In this document: positions 1 through 6,282 of the stretch, piece by piece
Numbering within the stretch: the first letter of the stretch is position 1
How the letters are laid out: each line of letters starts with the position of its first letter
IMG/VR virus record: IMGVR_UViG_3300035150_000119
Coordinates: 1-54,570 of that record
DNA from: a virus
DNA: 54,570 nt
Direction: 5' to 3' (one strand)
Notes under the pieces: model-generated
What the model was told of the DNA's origin: nothing
Seen by the model: the letters and a program-made list of their open reading frames with translations, nothing else
The model's database searches: none
Translations under genes and position numbers: made by a program

Positions 1-63
1 GTAATATTCAACTGCCCTAGGGCATGCGTCTATTTTTCTAAGATAATTTACGTTTAGTTTCAT
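1..63 (-). CDS. Ankyrin family protein, N-terminal fragment cut by window start
   Basis: The ATG at 63-61 opens a frame that runs off the left end after 21 codons, beginning MKLNVNYLRK. The same N-terminus (MKLN-I/V-NYL, then an Ala-Cys pair and EYY) occurs in the ankyrin genes at 60-455 and 6884-7288, so this is the start of a third family member. It overlaps the stop of the upstream gene in an ATGA arrangement. The matching remainder may be the partial gene at the other window end (54174-54570). Compared with the paralogues, about 14 codons would be missing between the two pieces, so circular identity is inferred and not shown. Confidence 0.7.
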   Translation of the reverse strand, partial: MKLNVNYLRKIDACPRAVEYY

Positions 64-455
64 TTAGCCCCCTTGCTTCTCAGTAATTCTACAATATCAA
101 GATAGCCACAATCACTCGCATACATCAATGCCGTCCTGCCTCCATCATTACGAGCATTCACATCAGCACCCGCATCAATTAATAGTCTAACAATATCAAT
201 ATGGCCAAAGCGACTCGCCCATATCAATGCTGTATAGCCAAAATTATCCCTGATATTCACATCAGCACCATTGTTAATTAGATGTTGAATAACATCAATA
301 TCAGCATTACCCATGAACCACACTTGCCAGTTAATTTTAGCCTCTTTAAATGCCGATATTACATCGACTTCTTTGTTGCCGTATTTATTCCTGTAATATT
401 CAATAGCCTTATAACATGCGCATATTTTTATAAGATAGTTAATGTTTAGTTTCAT
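60..455 (-). CDS. Ankyrin-repeat protein
   Basis: 131 residues. A family-specific N-terminal domain (about residues 1-50, with an NKYG and KEVDV signature and a WQVW motif) is followed by about two and a half ankyrin repeats showing G-x-TALIWAS-x-x-GH-x-DIVRLLI-x-x-GADVN. Ankyrin repeats are protein-binding scaffolds; the partner is unknown. The start overlaps the end of the 452-844 gene by four bases (ATGA), and its ribosome-binding site, GGGGGCGAAGGA, also codes the last residues of that gene. A 113-bp stretch is identical, in inverted orientation, to the ankyrin gene at 6884-7288, so the copies duplicated recently or are kept alike by gene conversion. Confidence 0.9.
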   Translation of the reverse strand: MKLNINYLIKICACYKAIEYYRNKYGNKEVDVISAFKEAKINWQVWFMGNADIDVIQHLINNGADVNIRDNFGYTALIWASRFGHIDIVRLLIDAGADVNARNDGGRTALMYASDCGYLDIVELLRSKGAK

Positions 456-844
456 TCCTTCGCCCCCTTAATTTCCGCTTGTAGAGAAAATCCACCATAA
501 TATCCATTATGTTCATTATGATTAACTATCTGAAAACTGCCTTTATCGGTGGTTATTTCAAGGAATTGACATTCATGTATCCAAATTTTATCTTCTTCTT
601 CATAATAATCACAATCTTTTAATTCTATGTTTGTTAATATACAATCATAGAAATCGGCTAAATTATCATCAGTTGTCATATATCTAGATTCACAACAAGT
701 TTGTCCATCATCCCAGAGACTCAATATTGATCCATCTTCAAAATAAATGTTTAAAGTATCGTCAATAAAATCACCATCTTGATTAATTTTAATAATCTTT
801 TTATTTAATGATGATTTTATTGCATTACTAGTTTCTTTATTCAT
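452..844 (-). CDS. Hypothetical protein, DUF7448-like
   Basis: 130 residues, acidic. The centre has an L-x-F-x-DGS-x-x-x-L-x-D-x-G-x-x-CCE pattern and the C-terminal third has NEHNGYYGG, resembling small proteins annotated DUF7448, which are common in phages and bacteria and have no known function. The family assignment is from memory of the motif layout. The C-terminus KGAKE is encoded by the ribosome-binding site of the downstream ankyrin gene, so the two are translationally coupled. Confidence 0.75.
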   Translation of the reverse strand: MNKETSNAIKSSLNKKIIKINQDGDFIDDTLNIYFEDGSILSLWDDGQTCCESRYMTTDDNLADFYDCILTNIELKDCDYYEEEDKIWIHECQFLEITTDKGSFQIVNHNEHNGYYGGFSLQAEIKGAKE

Positions 845-846
845 AA

Positions 847-984
847 TTATTCTCCTTTTAATTTATTCATTTTTCCCCTTTCCCTCCTTCTTGCAAATAA
901 TATAAATAATTCCTCAATAAATTTCATTTCCGTCTCTCTTTTTTTCATCTCCTCTCTTATTTGTTTTTCGTAATTTTTTATCAT
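847..984 (-). CDS. Small hypothetical protein
   Basis: 45 residues, highly charged and probably helical, rich in Lys, Glu and Arg. I start it at the ATG at 984 because a GGAGGT site sits five bases upstream (990-995); a longer in-frame extension to 1041 has no such site. It lies two bases upstream of the 452-844 gene and is probably co-transcribed. No family recognised. Confidence 0.6.
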   Translation of the reverse strand: MIKNYEKQIREEMKKRETEMKFIEELFILFARRRERGKMNKLKGE

Positions 985-1046
985 AATTACCTCCAAATGA
1001 AAAAGATGGACAGAGATAGACCGGATCCCAGCTCTGTCCATAATAA

Positions 1047-1211
1047 TTATTTTTTTTTCATGTTAGACCTCCTATCATATTCGTTAATTATTTTTGTCAT
1101 GTTATTGATGTATTCGTTCGCTTTTCTGAAGTGCTCCAGAAAATCACCCATATACCTTTTTGCATCATCTCTATAATCCTGTGGCGTTTTTGTTTTTTCC
1201 CAAGAATTCAT
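1047..1211 (-). CDS. Small hypothetical protein
   Basis: 54 residues, starting MNSWEKTKTP and ending in MKKK. A perfect AGGAGG precedes the ATG at 1211, which overlaps the stop of the upstream 1208-1459 gene (ATGA). Near its 3' end the 19-bp start region (AGGAGGTCTAAC-ATG) is repeated in frame, leaving a second well-spaced start only four codons before the stop; this looks like a duplication remnant. Predicted soluble and helical. Function unknown. Confidence 0.65.
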   Translation of the reverse strand: MNSWEKTKTPQDYRDDAKRYMGDFLEHFRKANEYINNMTKIINEYDRRSNMKKK

Positions 1212-1459
1212 GTTAGACCTCCTATATTATATACTTGCTTAATTACAGAAGCAAGTAGATATTCTTGAGTTCGTAACTTTTTTTCTAATATTTTTTTACG
1301 TTGTTGAATCTCTCCTAAATTCTCACTGCCAAAATATAATCTATCGCTTATAGATTGAATTTCGTCTTTTAATTTTATTTCTTCCCGAATCAATTCTACT
1401 ATTTTGGCATTTTCATTAATTATTATTTCTCTTAATTGTTTAAGATCATATCCAATCAT
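1208..1459 (-). CDS. Small coiled-coil protein
   Basis: 83 residues from the ATG at 1459, chosen because GGAGGT lies at 1464-1469; a GTG two codons upstream is less likely. Heptad-like spacing of Leu and Ile among Glu and Lys (residues about 5-70) suggests a coiled coil or helical hairpin. First gene after the 1480-1525 hairpin. Function unknown. Confidence 0.7.
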   Translation of the reverse strand: MIGYDLKQLREIIINENAKIVELIREEIKLKDEIQSISDRLYFGSENLGEIQQRKKILEKKLRTQEYLLASVIKQVYNIGGLT

Positions 1460-1479
1460 ATTCACCTCCGTTAAAATGT

Positions 1480-1525
1480 TAAGGTTTTAATTATGCCCTC
1501 CGAAAAGGGCATCTTCAAAACCTTA
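1480..1525 (-). terminator. Long intergenic hairpin, possible terminator or attenuator
   Basis: Two nested arms: TAAGGTTTT (1480-1488) with AAAACCTTA (1517-1525), and ATGCCCT (1493-1499) with AGGGCAT (1506-1512), separated by a four-base internal loop. The outer arm includes the stop codon of the 1523-1651 gene. No clean T-run follows on the transcribed strand, so it may protect or attenuate the message and not terminate it. Confidence 0.5.
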
Positions 1526-1651
1526 GTACAGGGATTTCCCTTGTAATGCAGGATGTTCATTATAGAGATAATCCTGCAAATTATTAATCTGTTTTTGCAG
1601 ATCAATGTAAAGCTGTTTTCTATCGGCTTCAAAAATTTCTAAGTCTAGCAT
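1523..1651 (-). CDS. Small hypothetical protein
   Basis: 42 residues, starting MLDLEIFEAD, helical and rich in Gln, Leu and Asp. The start at 1651 has an AAGGAG site about six bases upstream. The stop codon is embedded in the hairpin at 1480-1525. No homologue recognised. Confidence 0.6.
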   Translation of the reverse strand: MLDLEIFEADRKQLYIDLQKQINNLQDYLYNEHPALQGKSLY

Positions 1652-1847
1652 TTAAATCTCCTTAATATATAAAAAGCAGGCGTGTTTTTTGGATAGTTCG
1701 CATTAAGTCTGACATCACCAGACACCCGCTGATATTCATAATTAGAACGAGGGATATTTCACCCTCGTCCTCTAAGGAGATCAGACCGACAACGTCTAAT
1801 CTGATTTCCTATTTTATTTTTGCAAAATAAACTTATCAGAGCGAAAA
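1652..1847 (-). other. Structured non-coding stretch with four hairpins
   Basis: No convincing gene. Read leftward it contains: TTTATTTT-gc-AAAAATAAA just after the upstream gene; ATCAGA pairing with TCTGAT with an inner AGAC/GTC; ACGAGGG pairing with CCCTCGT (1747-1768); and GTCTG pairing with CAGAC. The upstream end carries TCGCTCTGAT, the motif shared with the repeated elements at 2049-3601. It could be a 5' leader or a processed small RNA. Structure inferred by eye. Confidence 0.45.
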
Positions 1848-2048
1848 TTATATAGATTTACCTTTTAATGTTAATTCAAGACAACATGTATTAGCATTAA
1901 AATATATAATATTCTTTTCTTTTAATTTTATTATTGCTTTTTCGACATTCTTTTTTCTATTATAATTATACTTATTTTTATAATATAACACATTAAACTT
2001 TTTGTACCCTCTTATAACATCAATTACTAAATTTTCTGTTTTTGTCAT
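1848..2048 (-). CDS. Small protein, possible winged-helix fold
   Basis: 66 residues. The order helix, Asn/Lys-rich helix (NYNRKKNVEKAIIKLKEK), then a beta hairpin with ECC-like cysteines (NTCCLEL) and LTLKGK resembles small winged-helix DNA-binding proteins, but this is only a shape argument. The start follows AGGAGGTCAGCG, identical to that of its upstream neighbours. Confidence 0.6.
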   Translation of the reverse strand: MTKTENLVIDVIRGYKKFNVLYYKNKYNYNRKKNVEKAIIKLKEKNIIYFNANTCCLELTLKGKSI

Positions 2049-2142
2049 CGCTGACCTCCTTAATATTGTACTCTGCTTTTCTCAATCCGGACTTGTAACC
2101 GTCTATGGTAGCATTACAGTGCAGGGGTGTAATTCCCCCTGC
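2049..2142 (-). repeat. Repeated intergenic leader element, copy 1
   Basis: Positions 2052-2118 are identical to 3512-3578 (67 bp). In the leftward message the element reads: variable hairpin (here GCAGGGG with CCCCTGC, 2121-2142), then TGTAA pairing with TTACA about 15 bases later, then GCAGAGTACAAT, then the AAGGAGGT ribosome-binding site of the next gene. Probably a structured 5' element controlling translation or processing of each small gene. Confidence 0.75.
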
Positions 2143-2149
2143 ATTAAGA

Positions 2150-2755
2150 TTATTCAGTTTTTAACGGAATAATTTTTATTCCGTTACCTCTTCCGCCACC
2201 CCGTGCGATACCAATGAGGCATTTTGTCTCGTTATTAAAATAATATCCATCTTTGACAATATAATTATCGCCTTCTCCTGTCCATTTAAACGATACTTTA
2301 TCTCGAAGTATTTTTGTTTTTTTATTTTCGGCTGAAATATAACAGCCGTTTTTTCCATATTTTTCTTCCCAATATTGAGATTTGGATATTCCATATTTTA
2401 ATACCCAGTTGGAAAAAACTTTTGTTTCTTCCCAAGAGTATTTTTTTTGAATAGGTATTGAAATATCCAAAATTTTTGGAGCCCTTTCATACTCTTTTTC
2501 AAATTCTTTTTTCGCTCCTTCAAAGAGATACCCAGTAGCTCTTTCATTTGCATTGTAAGTACTATGTGTCCATCCTGTTAATATAAGATGGATTCCTTGT
2601 ACTTTGTACAAAAGATACATAAATGCTTCTGCCCAAAATCCTTTGGAACTATATTCTTGATGGATGCTGTCCCATTGTCTAGCATCCCATGAAGAAAAAT
2701 ATAATGCGATTTCTTCTCCTTCAAAATTTAAATTTTTTTCTTGTTGTTTTGTCAT
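2150..2755 (-). CDS. Hypothetical protein
   Basis: 201 residues from the ATG at 2755, which follows the shared AGGAGGTCAGCG site; upstream in-frame codons are part of the leader element. Aromatic-rich (FSSWDARQWDSI, WAEAFMYLLYKVQG), with a Gly/Arg-rich tail (ARGGGRGNGIKI). Predicted soluble alpha/beta. The largest gene of the small-gene cluster behind the leftward promoter at 3999-4027, so it probably acts early after infection. No family recognised. Confidence 0.75.
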   Translation of the reverse strand: MTKQQEKNLNFEGEEIALYFSSWDARQWDSIHQEYSSKGFWAEAFMYLLYKVQGIHLILTGWTHSTYNANERATGYLFEGAKKEFEKEYERAPKILDISIPIQKKYSWEETKVFSNWVLKYGISKSQYWEEKYGKNGCYISAENKKTKILRDKVSFKWTGEGDNYIVKDGYYFNNETKCLIGIARGGGRGNGIKIIPLKTE

Positions 2756-2848
2756 CGCTGACCTCCTTAATATTGTACTCTGCATTTCTCAACTTGGCTT
2801 GTAACAAGTTATAGCTGCATTACAATAGCTCGATATTTCTACCGAGCT
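2756..2848 (-). repeat. Repeated intergenic leader element, copy 2 (diverged)
   Basis: Same order as copies 1 and 3: hairpin AGCTCG...CGAGCT (2827-2848), TGTAA/TTACA pairing retained, then GCAGAGTACAATATTAAGGAGG. The middle has diverged while the arm TGTAA/TTACA and the 3' part are unchanged, which suggests structural constraint. Confidence 0.65.
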
Positions 2849-2862
2849 TATATCAGAGTGAA

Positions 2863-3177
2863 TTATCTGCCTAAAAATTCTTTTATTTTTTTTACAGTTT
2901 CTTTTACTATTTCAAAATTATACATTTCGAATCCCCTATCACTACCATCATTATTTTTTACAAAAACTTCAACATTGCCACTTGGGAAGGATTTCTCATC
3001 ACCGTCTTGATTTTCAACAATAATTGTATTTCTGTCTTGACTTAATATTATGCTCTCATAACAATCAATATCTTCTTCATCAATTTTAGGAAGATAATTT
3101 AACATTACATTTTTAGGAATTAATGCATCTCCGCATTCTTCCCTACTGTTTATATAATACATCTTTTCTTTAGTCAT
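2863..3177 (-). CDS. Small acidic hypothetical protein
   Basis: 104 residues, acidic (many Asp and Glu), with alternating hydrophobic strands (TIIVENQDGDEKSF, VEVFVKNNDG) suggesting a small beta-rich fold and a C-terminal helix. Starts MTKEKMYYIN with the shared AGGAGGTCAGCG site. The high acidity is typical of small phage inhibitors or DNA mimics, but nothing specific supports a role. Confidence 0.7.
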   Translation of the reverse strand: MTKEKMYYINSREECGDALIPKNVMLNYLPKIDEEDIDCYESIILSQDRNTIIVENQDGDEKSFPSGNVEVFVKNNDGSDRGFEMYNFEIVKETVKKIKEFLGR

Positions 3178-3243
3178 CGCTGACCTCCTTAATATTTACT
3201 GACGCCCGAAGGCGTTTAGTCGTTCCCGACTCATCAGAGCGAA
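3178..3243 (-). other. Intergenic element with two tetraloop hairpins, hammerhead-like core
   Basis: The leftward message contains GCTCTGATGA, then hairpin GTCG-GGAA-CGAC, then TAA, then hairpin ACGCC-TTCG-GGCGT, then CAGTAAAT and the AAGGAGG site. CTGA and TCAG can close a three-way junction. The layout matches a hammerhead ribozyme except that the invariant GAAA strand reads TAAA, so activity is doubtful. It occupies the same position as the repeated leader elements. Confidence 0.5.
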
Positions 3244-3507
3244 TTATTTTCCTATGGTTTCATCTAATAACATTGATTCTTCAATAAGTTCCCTTTGTAT
3301 TTCTTTTGCAAATACAAATATTTTCTGCTCCCATTTTTGATCATCTTTTGCTAATATGTCAAATTTATCATCTGCAATGCTTTCAAGTTTCTGATAATTC
3401 TCAGTCATGCAAGCATCTGCAAGGTTATTACCATTTGTGCTTAACCATCTTCTATTAAGCCATTCGTTATTTAATACTTCATTTAAAAATCTTTCTTTGT
3501 TTGTCAT
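3244..3507 (-). CDS. Small hypothetical protein
   Basis: 87 residues, predicted all-helical, with a tryptophan cluster (NNEWLNRRWLS) near residue 15. Starts at 3507 behind AGGAGGTCATG. Lies between two leader elements and is co-transcribed with its neighbours. No family recognised. Confidence 0.7.
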   Translation of the reverse strand: MTNKERFLNEVLNNEWLNRRWLSTNGNNLADACMTENYQKLESIADDKFDILAKDDQKWEQKIFVFAKEIQRELIEESMLLDETIGK

Positions 3508-3510
3508 ATC

Positions 3511-3601
3511 ATGACCTCCTTAATATTGTACTCTGCTTTTCTCAATCCGGACTTGTAACCGTCTATGGTAGCATTACAATAGCTCGGTATTTCTACCGAG
3601 C
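3511..3601 (-). repeat. Repeated intergenic leader element, copy 3
   Basis: 67 bp (3512-3578) identical to copy 1, followed by the perfect hairpin GCTCGGTA-GAAA-TACCGAGC (3582-3601), an eight-base-pair stem with a GNRA tetraloop, and ATCAGAGCGA next to the stop of the upstream gene. The CTCTG beside that stop and the CAGAG near the ribosome-binding site can pair, enclosing both hairpins as a three-way junction. Confidence 0.75.
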
Positions 3602-3615
3602 ATCAGAGCGATTTT

Positions 3616-3798
3616 TTACAAACAACCATCCATTATTTTATCATTTGTATGTTGTAAAGCCGTATCCATATCTTCACCATAATTTTCCATATTATAAATA
3701 ACATCTTCAACAACTTCATCAAAAGACGCATCTGTGAAAGGATTTAATTCCCAATCACCGACTTCTTTTTTTATTTGTTTTTTAATTTTATTTGTCAT
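3616..3798 (-). CDS. Small acidic hypothetical protein
   Basis: 60 residues from the ATG at 3798, set by the AGGAGGTCAGCG site; codons upstream to 3822 belong to the leader. Acidic and helical (SFDEVVEDVIYNMENYGEDMDTAL). First gene of the leftward operon, about 200 bases downstream of the promoter at 3999-4027. Function unknown. Confidence 0.7.
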   Translation of the reverse strand: MTNKIKKQIKKEVGDWELNPFTDASFDEVVEDVIYNMENYGEDMDTALQHTNDKIMDGCL

Positions 3799-3998
3799 CG
3801 CTGACCTCCTTAATATTAACAAACTCTAAGAGTTTGAGTAAGCCATTATTTTATAATAGCTTATTGAAAATCTTCGAGTAGCTCCGATCCCGCAGGATAA
3901 CTGGTCGTACTCCGTAGAGGCGTGCCGGCTTTTTTCGGGGTGCAACTGCGTTCAAAGTTGCTCAGGTTTCAAAAGGTTTTCCTTATCCTTATATTAAA
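3799..3998 (-). other. Structured 5' leader of the leftward operon
   Basis: About 190 nt between promoter and first gene, less AT-rich than its surroundings. Visible pairings in the message: AAGG/CCTT near the 5' end; GCAACT with AGTTGC; GAGTA with TACTC enclosing ATCC-TGCG-GGAT; TAAGCTATTAT with ATAATGGCTTA (3836-3860); and AAACTC-taa-GAGTTT next to the ribosome-binding site. I cannot match it to a known riboswitch class. It may be an attenuator or a stability element. Confidence 0.5.
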
Positions 3999-4027
3999 AG
4001 TATATAGGATATAACAATAATTGTCAA
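3999..4027 (-). promoter_or_regulatory. Strong sigma70-type promoter for the leftward small-gene operon
   Basis: Perfect -35 TTGACA (4027-4022), 17-base spacer and -10 TATACT (4004-3999) on the minus strand. It faces away from the rightward promoter at 4130-4159. The roughly 100 bases between them hold no gene; an early-phage divergent control region is inferred, although no repressor gene is seen beside it. Confidence 0.8.
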
Positions 4028-4129
4028 TAATTATCTGTATTTTTTATTGCTGTTAGACTAAGCTATTGTATTTTCTATTTAACTGTTGTGCAAAAATGCT
4101 AGATTTTCGGGAAATTGTTCAAAATACCC

Positions 4130-4159
4130 TTGACATAAGACATACAAGCGTGTTACATT
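4130..4159 (+). promoter_or_regulatory. Rightward promoter of the early operon
   Basis: TTGACA at 4130-4135, 18-base spacer, TACATT at 4154-4159, about 45 bases before the first rightward gene. The consensus -35 and usable -10 fit a sigma70-type promoter driving 4207-7810. Positions 4028-4129 between the two promoters are AT-rich and I see no clear operator repeat there. Confidence 0.7.
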
Positions 4160-4206
4160 TGTAATGAATAATTTGGGTACCTCTACTCATTATATAAGGA
4201 GTTATT

Positions 4207-4500
4207 ATGAAGAATAAGCAAATGCTTGAAAAAAAAGAATGGAGCAAATTTAGAGATACGGGACTGCTTTTATTCGTTAATTTTTTTCTTCATATTTTTG
4301 GCTGGGCAATAGCAATGGACATTGATGACGAAACAGGAAAGGTTATAGAGTGCTTTCCTGCAAGAACAAGATTTAGGGGATTCGACGAAAAATCTCAGGA
4401 TAAGGCTTATTTCCTACTGAGCGAATATATGAGAAAAAATGCTTCCGCATTATTATCAGAAGCAAGTGACGAAAATGAGTATGCGCAAAAAAAGAAATAA
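4207..4500 (+). CDS. Conserved phage protein of unknown function
   Basis: 97 residues with WSKFRDTGLLLFVNFFLHIFGWAI then PARTRFRGFDE, a layout seen in small early phage proteins of low-GC hosts (memory-based). The hydrophobic stretch at about 18-37 could be a membrane segment or a buried core. AAGGAG precedes the ATG. First gene after the rightward promoter. Confidence 0.8.
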   Translation: MKNKQMLEKKEWSKFRDTGLLLFVNFFLHIFGWAIAMDIDDETGKVIECFPARTRFRGFDEKSQDKAYFLLSEYMRKNASALLSEASDENEYAQKKK

Positions 4501-4519
4501 AATTAAGGAGGAGAGCCCA

Positions 4520-4774
4520 ATGTTAGATTTAATTACAAAAATTAGAATACTAATTGATGTGCACAAAGACGCAATAGAAAGAGAAATGAAATATCTTGAA
4601 AATTATACGAAAAAAAAAGAATGGGTTAATGTAGGGTACACTCAATCTGTTATTGTCAAATATCAATTTCTAGTATCAACGTTAGAAAATTTTCTAATTG
4701 AAGTAGAGAATGACGTTCAAATAATGTGTGATGAGATTCAAGCAAACACAACGGAGAGAAAGCATGAGTTATGA
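4520..4774 (+). CDS. Small helical hypothetical protein
   Basis: 84 residues from the ATG at 4520, which has GGAGGAG upstream; a longer frame from 4439 overlaps the previous gene and lacks a site. Predicted helical with a possible coiled coil. Its last 11 bases overlap the start of the nuclease gene, implying coupled translation. Function unknown. Confidence 0.7.
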   Translation: MLDLITKIRILIDVHKDAIEREMKYLENYTKKKEWVNVGYTQSVIVKYQFLVSTLENFLIEVENDVQIMCDEIQANTTERKHEL

Positions 4775-5594
4775 TATTAAAAAAATAGGTGTTGATACTG
4801 AATATCAACAATATGCGTCGGTAACAACTATTACCGGGCAGATGGATAAAGATTCAAAACTATTGCAATGGGGTGTTGATCAAGCGGTTGATAATCTATT
4901 ATGCGAGGGGATGATTTTAGGTGCAAATGCAGACGGCATTAATATTTATCAAATTTTAGAATCTGATTTGGAAAAGTCACGCTATGCATGGAAAAAGACA
5001 CGTGATAAAACAGCAGATATTGGCTCTACATTACATCAATTAATCGAGACTTACATTAATATCAAATTAAGCAAAAATGACCGGCCAATGGCTTTATTTT
5101 TTGAACATGAAGTAAAAAAACATACTGAGAAACTTCAAGACATGTTTCAAAAATTTCTTGAATGGGAAAAAGAAAACGTAAAATGTTTTCTTGAATCAGA
5201 ACAAACTGTTTGCGATATTAATCTATGCATTGCAGGTACGCTCGATATTATTTTTCTTGACAAAGATGATAAAATTATCTGCGTTGACCTAAAGACATCT
5301 GATACTATCTACCGAGAACATGAGATGCAGGTAATTGCGTACAAATACATTCGCAATAGAATGCAGGGGCAATATCAAATTAAAAAAACGTCCAGTAATG
5401 TAATTCATAATTATGGGAAAATTCAAATTGATAAACCGGCAATACTACAAATCACACGACAGGCGGAATTAAAATATGTCGATAATATAAAAGATGAATC
5501 TGAAAAATTAAAATGCTTTCTTGCATTATTGACTGTTTATTATACATACGCAAAAAGACGCTTGAATAATAAGCGGGCAATAGGGCGATATTAA
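4764..5594 (+). CDS. PD-(D/E)XK nuclease-like protein (Cas4/RecB type)
   Basis: 276 residues from the ATG at 4764 with a GGAGAG site. The core shows a conserved His in STLHQLIE, then GTLDIIF, then ICVDLKTSD, matching the His, Asp and D-x-K residues of the RecB/Cas4-like PD-(D/E)XK superfamily, and a Gln-containing helix (MQVIAYKYIR). Such phage proteins act as exonucleases in recombination or DNA processing, usually beside an SSB, as here. No 4Fe-4S cysteine cluster is evident, so true Cas4 is unlikely. Confidence 0.8.
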   Translation: MSYDIKKIGVDTEYQQYASVTTITGQMDKDSKLLQWGVDQAVDNLLCEGMILGANADGINIYQILESDLEKSRYAWKKTRDKTADIGSTLHQLIETYINIKLSKNDRPMALFFEHEVKKHTEKLQDMFQKFLEWEKENVKCFLESEQTVCDINLCIAGTLDIIFLDKDDKIICVDLKTSDTIYREHEMQVIAYKYIRNRMQGQYQIKKTSSNVIHNYGKIQIDKPAILQITRQAELKYVDNIKDESEKLKCFLALLTVYYTYAKRRLNNKRAIGRY

Positions 5595-5616
5595 AAAATA
5601 AAGGAGAGAGAATAAA

Positions 5617-6027
5617 ATGAGCAATTCAAATTTCATAATAATCGGAGGACGACTGGCAAAAGATCCTGAATTAAGATATACCATTAATAAATTAGCTATT
5701 TGCAAATTTATATTAGCGCTTAATCATTCAAAAGATAAAGTGTCATTCATTGACTGTACTGCATGGAATGATATGGCGAAAATGATATCGCAAAAAAAGA
5801 AAAAAGGGGATTATCTTAAAATATCAGGAACTATTCGGCAAGAAACATGGCAAGACAAACAAACAGGTCAAAATAAATCAAAAATATCTGTAACCGCAAA
5901 CGAAATAATAGTTACATTTCCTAGTGTTAATTATGCTGTAAATAACAACCAACAATCTCAAAATCAAACAAACATTCAAAACAATTTTGATGGCGAAATT
6001 GTAGATAATGAAGATATCCCATTTTAA
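5617..6027 (+). CDS. ssb: Single-stranded DNA-binding protein
   Basis: 136 residues. An OB-fold of the bacterial SSB family spans residues 1-105 (FIIIGGRLAKDPELRYT, FIDCTAWNDMA, GDYLKISGTIRQETWQD), followed by an Asn/Gln-rich linker and the acidic tip DNEDIPF that recruits host repair and replication proteins. It binds single-stranded DNA during replication or recombination, partnering the nuclease gene upstream. Good ribosome-binding site (AAAGGAGAG). Confidence 0.95.
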   Translation: MSNSNFIIIGGRLAKDPELRYTINKLAICKFILALNHSKDKVSFIDCTAWNDMAKMISQKKKKGDYLKISGTIRQETWQDKQTGQNKSKISVTANEIIVTFPSVNYAVNNNQQSQNQTNIQNNFDGEIVDNEDIPF

Positions 6028-6043
6028 CGAGGAGGAAAAGATA

Positions 6044-6220
6044 ATGTTCAAATGTAGGGAAATAACAAAGAAAAATAAAAAACGATTAGCTGTACTATGT
6101 TATGAATATAATAGATACATCCCAATCTATTTATTCGACAGTTACCTTTTAGATTATATTGAAAATAATAAAGAAAATCTTTTTCATTTTATAAGAAATA
6201 AAGAGCAGGCTAACTTTTAG
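6044..6220 (+). CDS. Small hypothetical protein
   Basis: 58 residues from the ATG at 6044, preceded by GAGGAGG that overlaps the end of ssb. Lys-rich N-terminus then alternating aromatic strands (YNRYIPIYLFDSYLLDY). Cotranscribed with ssb. No family recognised. Confidence 0.65.
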   Translation: MFKCREITKKNKKRLAVLCYEYNRYIPIYLFDSYLLDYIENNKENLFHFIRNKEQANF

Positions 6221-6236
6221 CATATAAGCTCCTTAC

Positions 6237-6282
6237 GAGAGAATAGGGTGATCACCTCCCATTATTTTTGCTCTATTCTCTC
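6237..6282 (+). promoter_or_regulatory. Hairpin whose loop carries an anti-Shine-Dalgarno sequence
   Basis: GAGAGAATAG (6237-6246) pairs perfectly with CTATTCTCTC (6273-6282). The loop contains the palindrome GGTGATCACC and the sequence ACCTCC (6254-6259), complementary to the GGAGGT of the next gene (6292-6297). GATCACCTCC also equals the 3' end of 16S rRNA. It could shut off or modulate translation of the small membrane protein downstream. Confidence 0.55.

Noticed and set aside
961-1176. Rightward open frame of 71 codons
   Set aside because: It crosses the ribosome-binding sites and starts of two leftward small genes and has no site of its own; a shadow of AT-rich DNA.
2176-2394. Leftward alternative frame inside the 2150-2755 gene
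   Set aside because: No start signal and no similarity; the larger frame has the shared leader and site.
3582-3601. Hammerhead ribozyme in leader copy 3
   Set aside because: CTGATG is present but the GAAA strand and cleavage triplet are not in place; the motif seems tied to the shared element and not to a ribozyme.
4764-5594. True Cas4 linked to the CRISPR cassette
   Set aside because: Far from the csf genes, on the early operon, without the four iron-sulfur cysteines; a general phage exonuclease is simpler.
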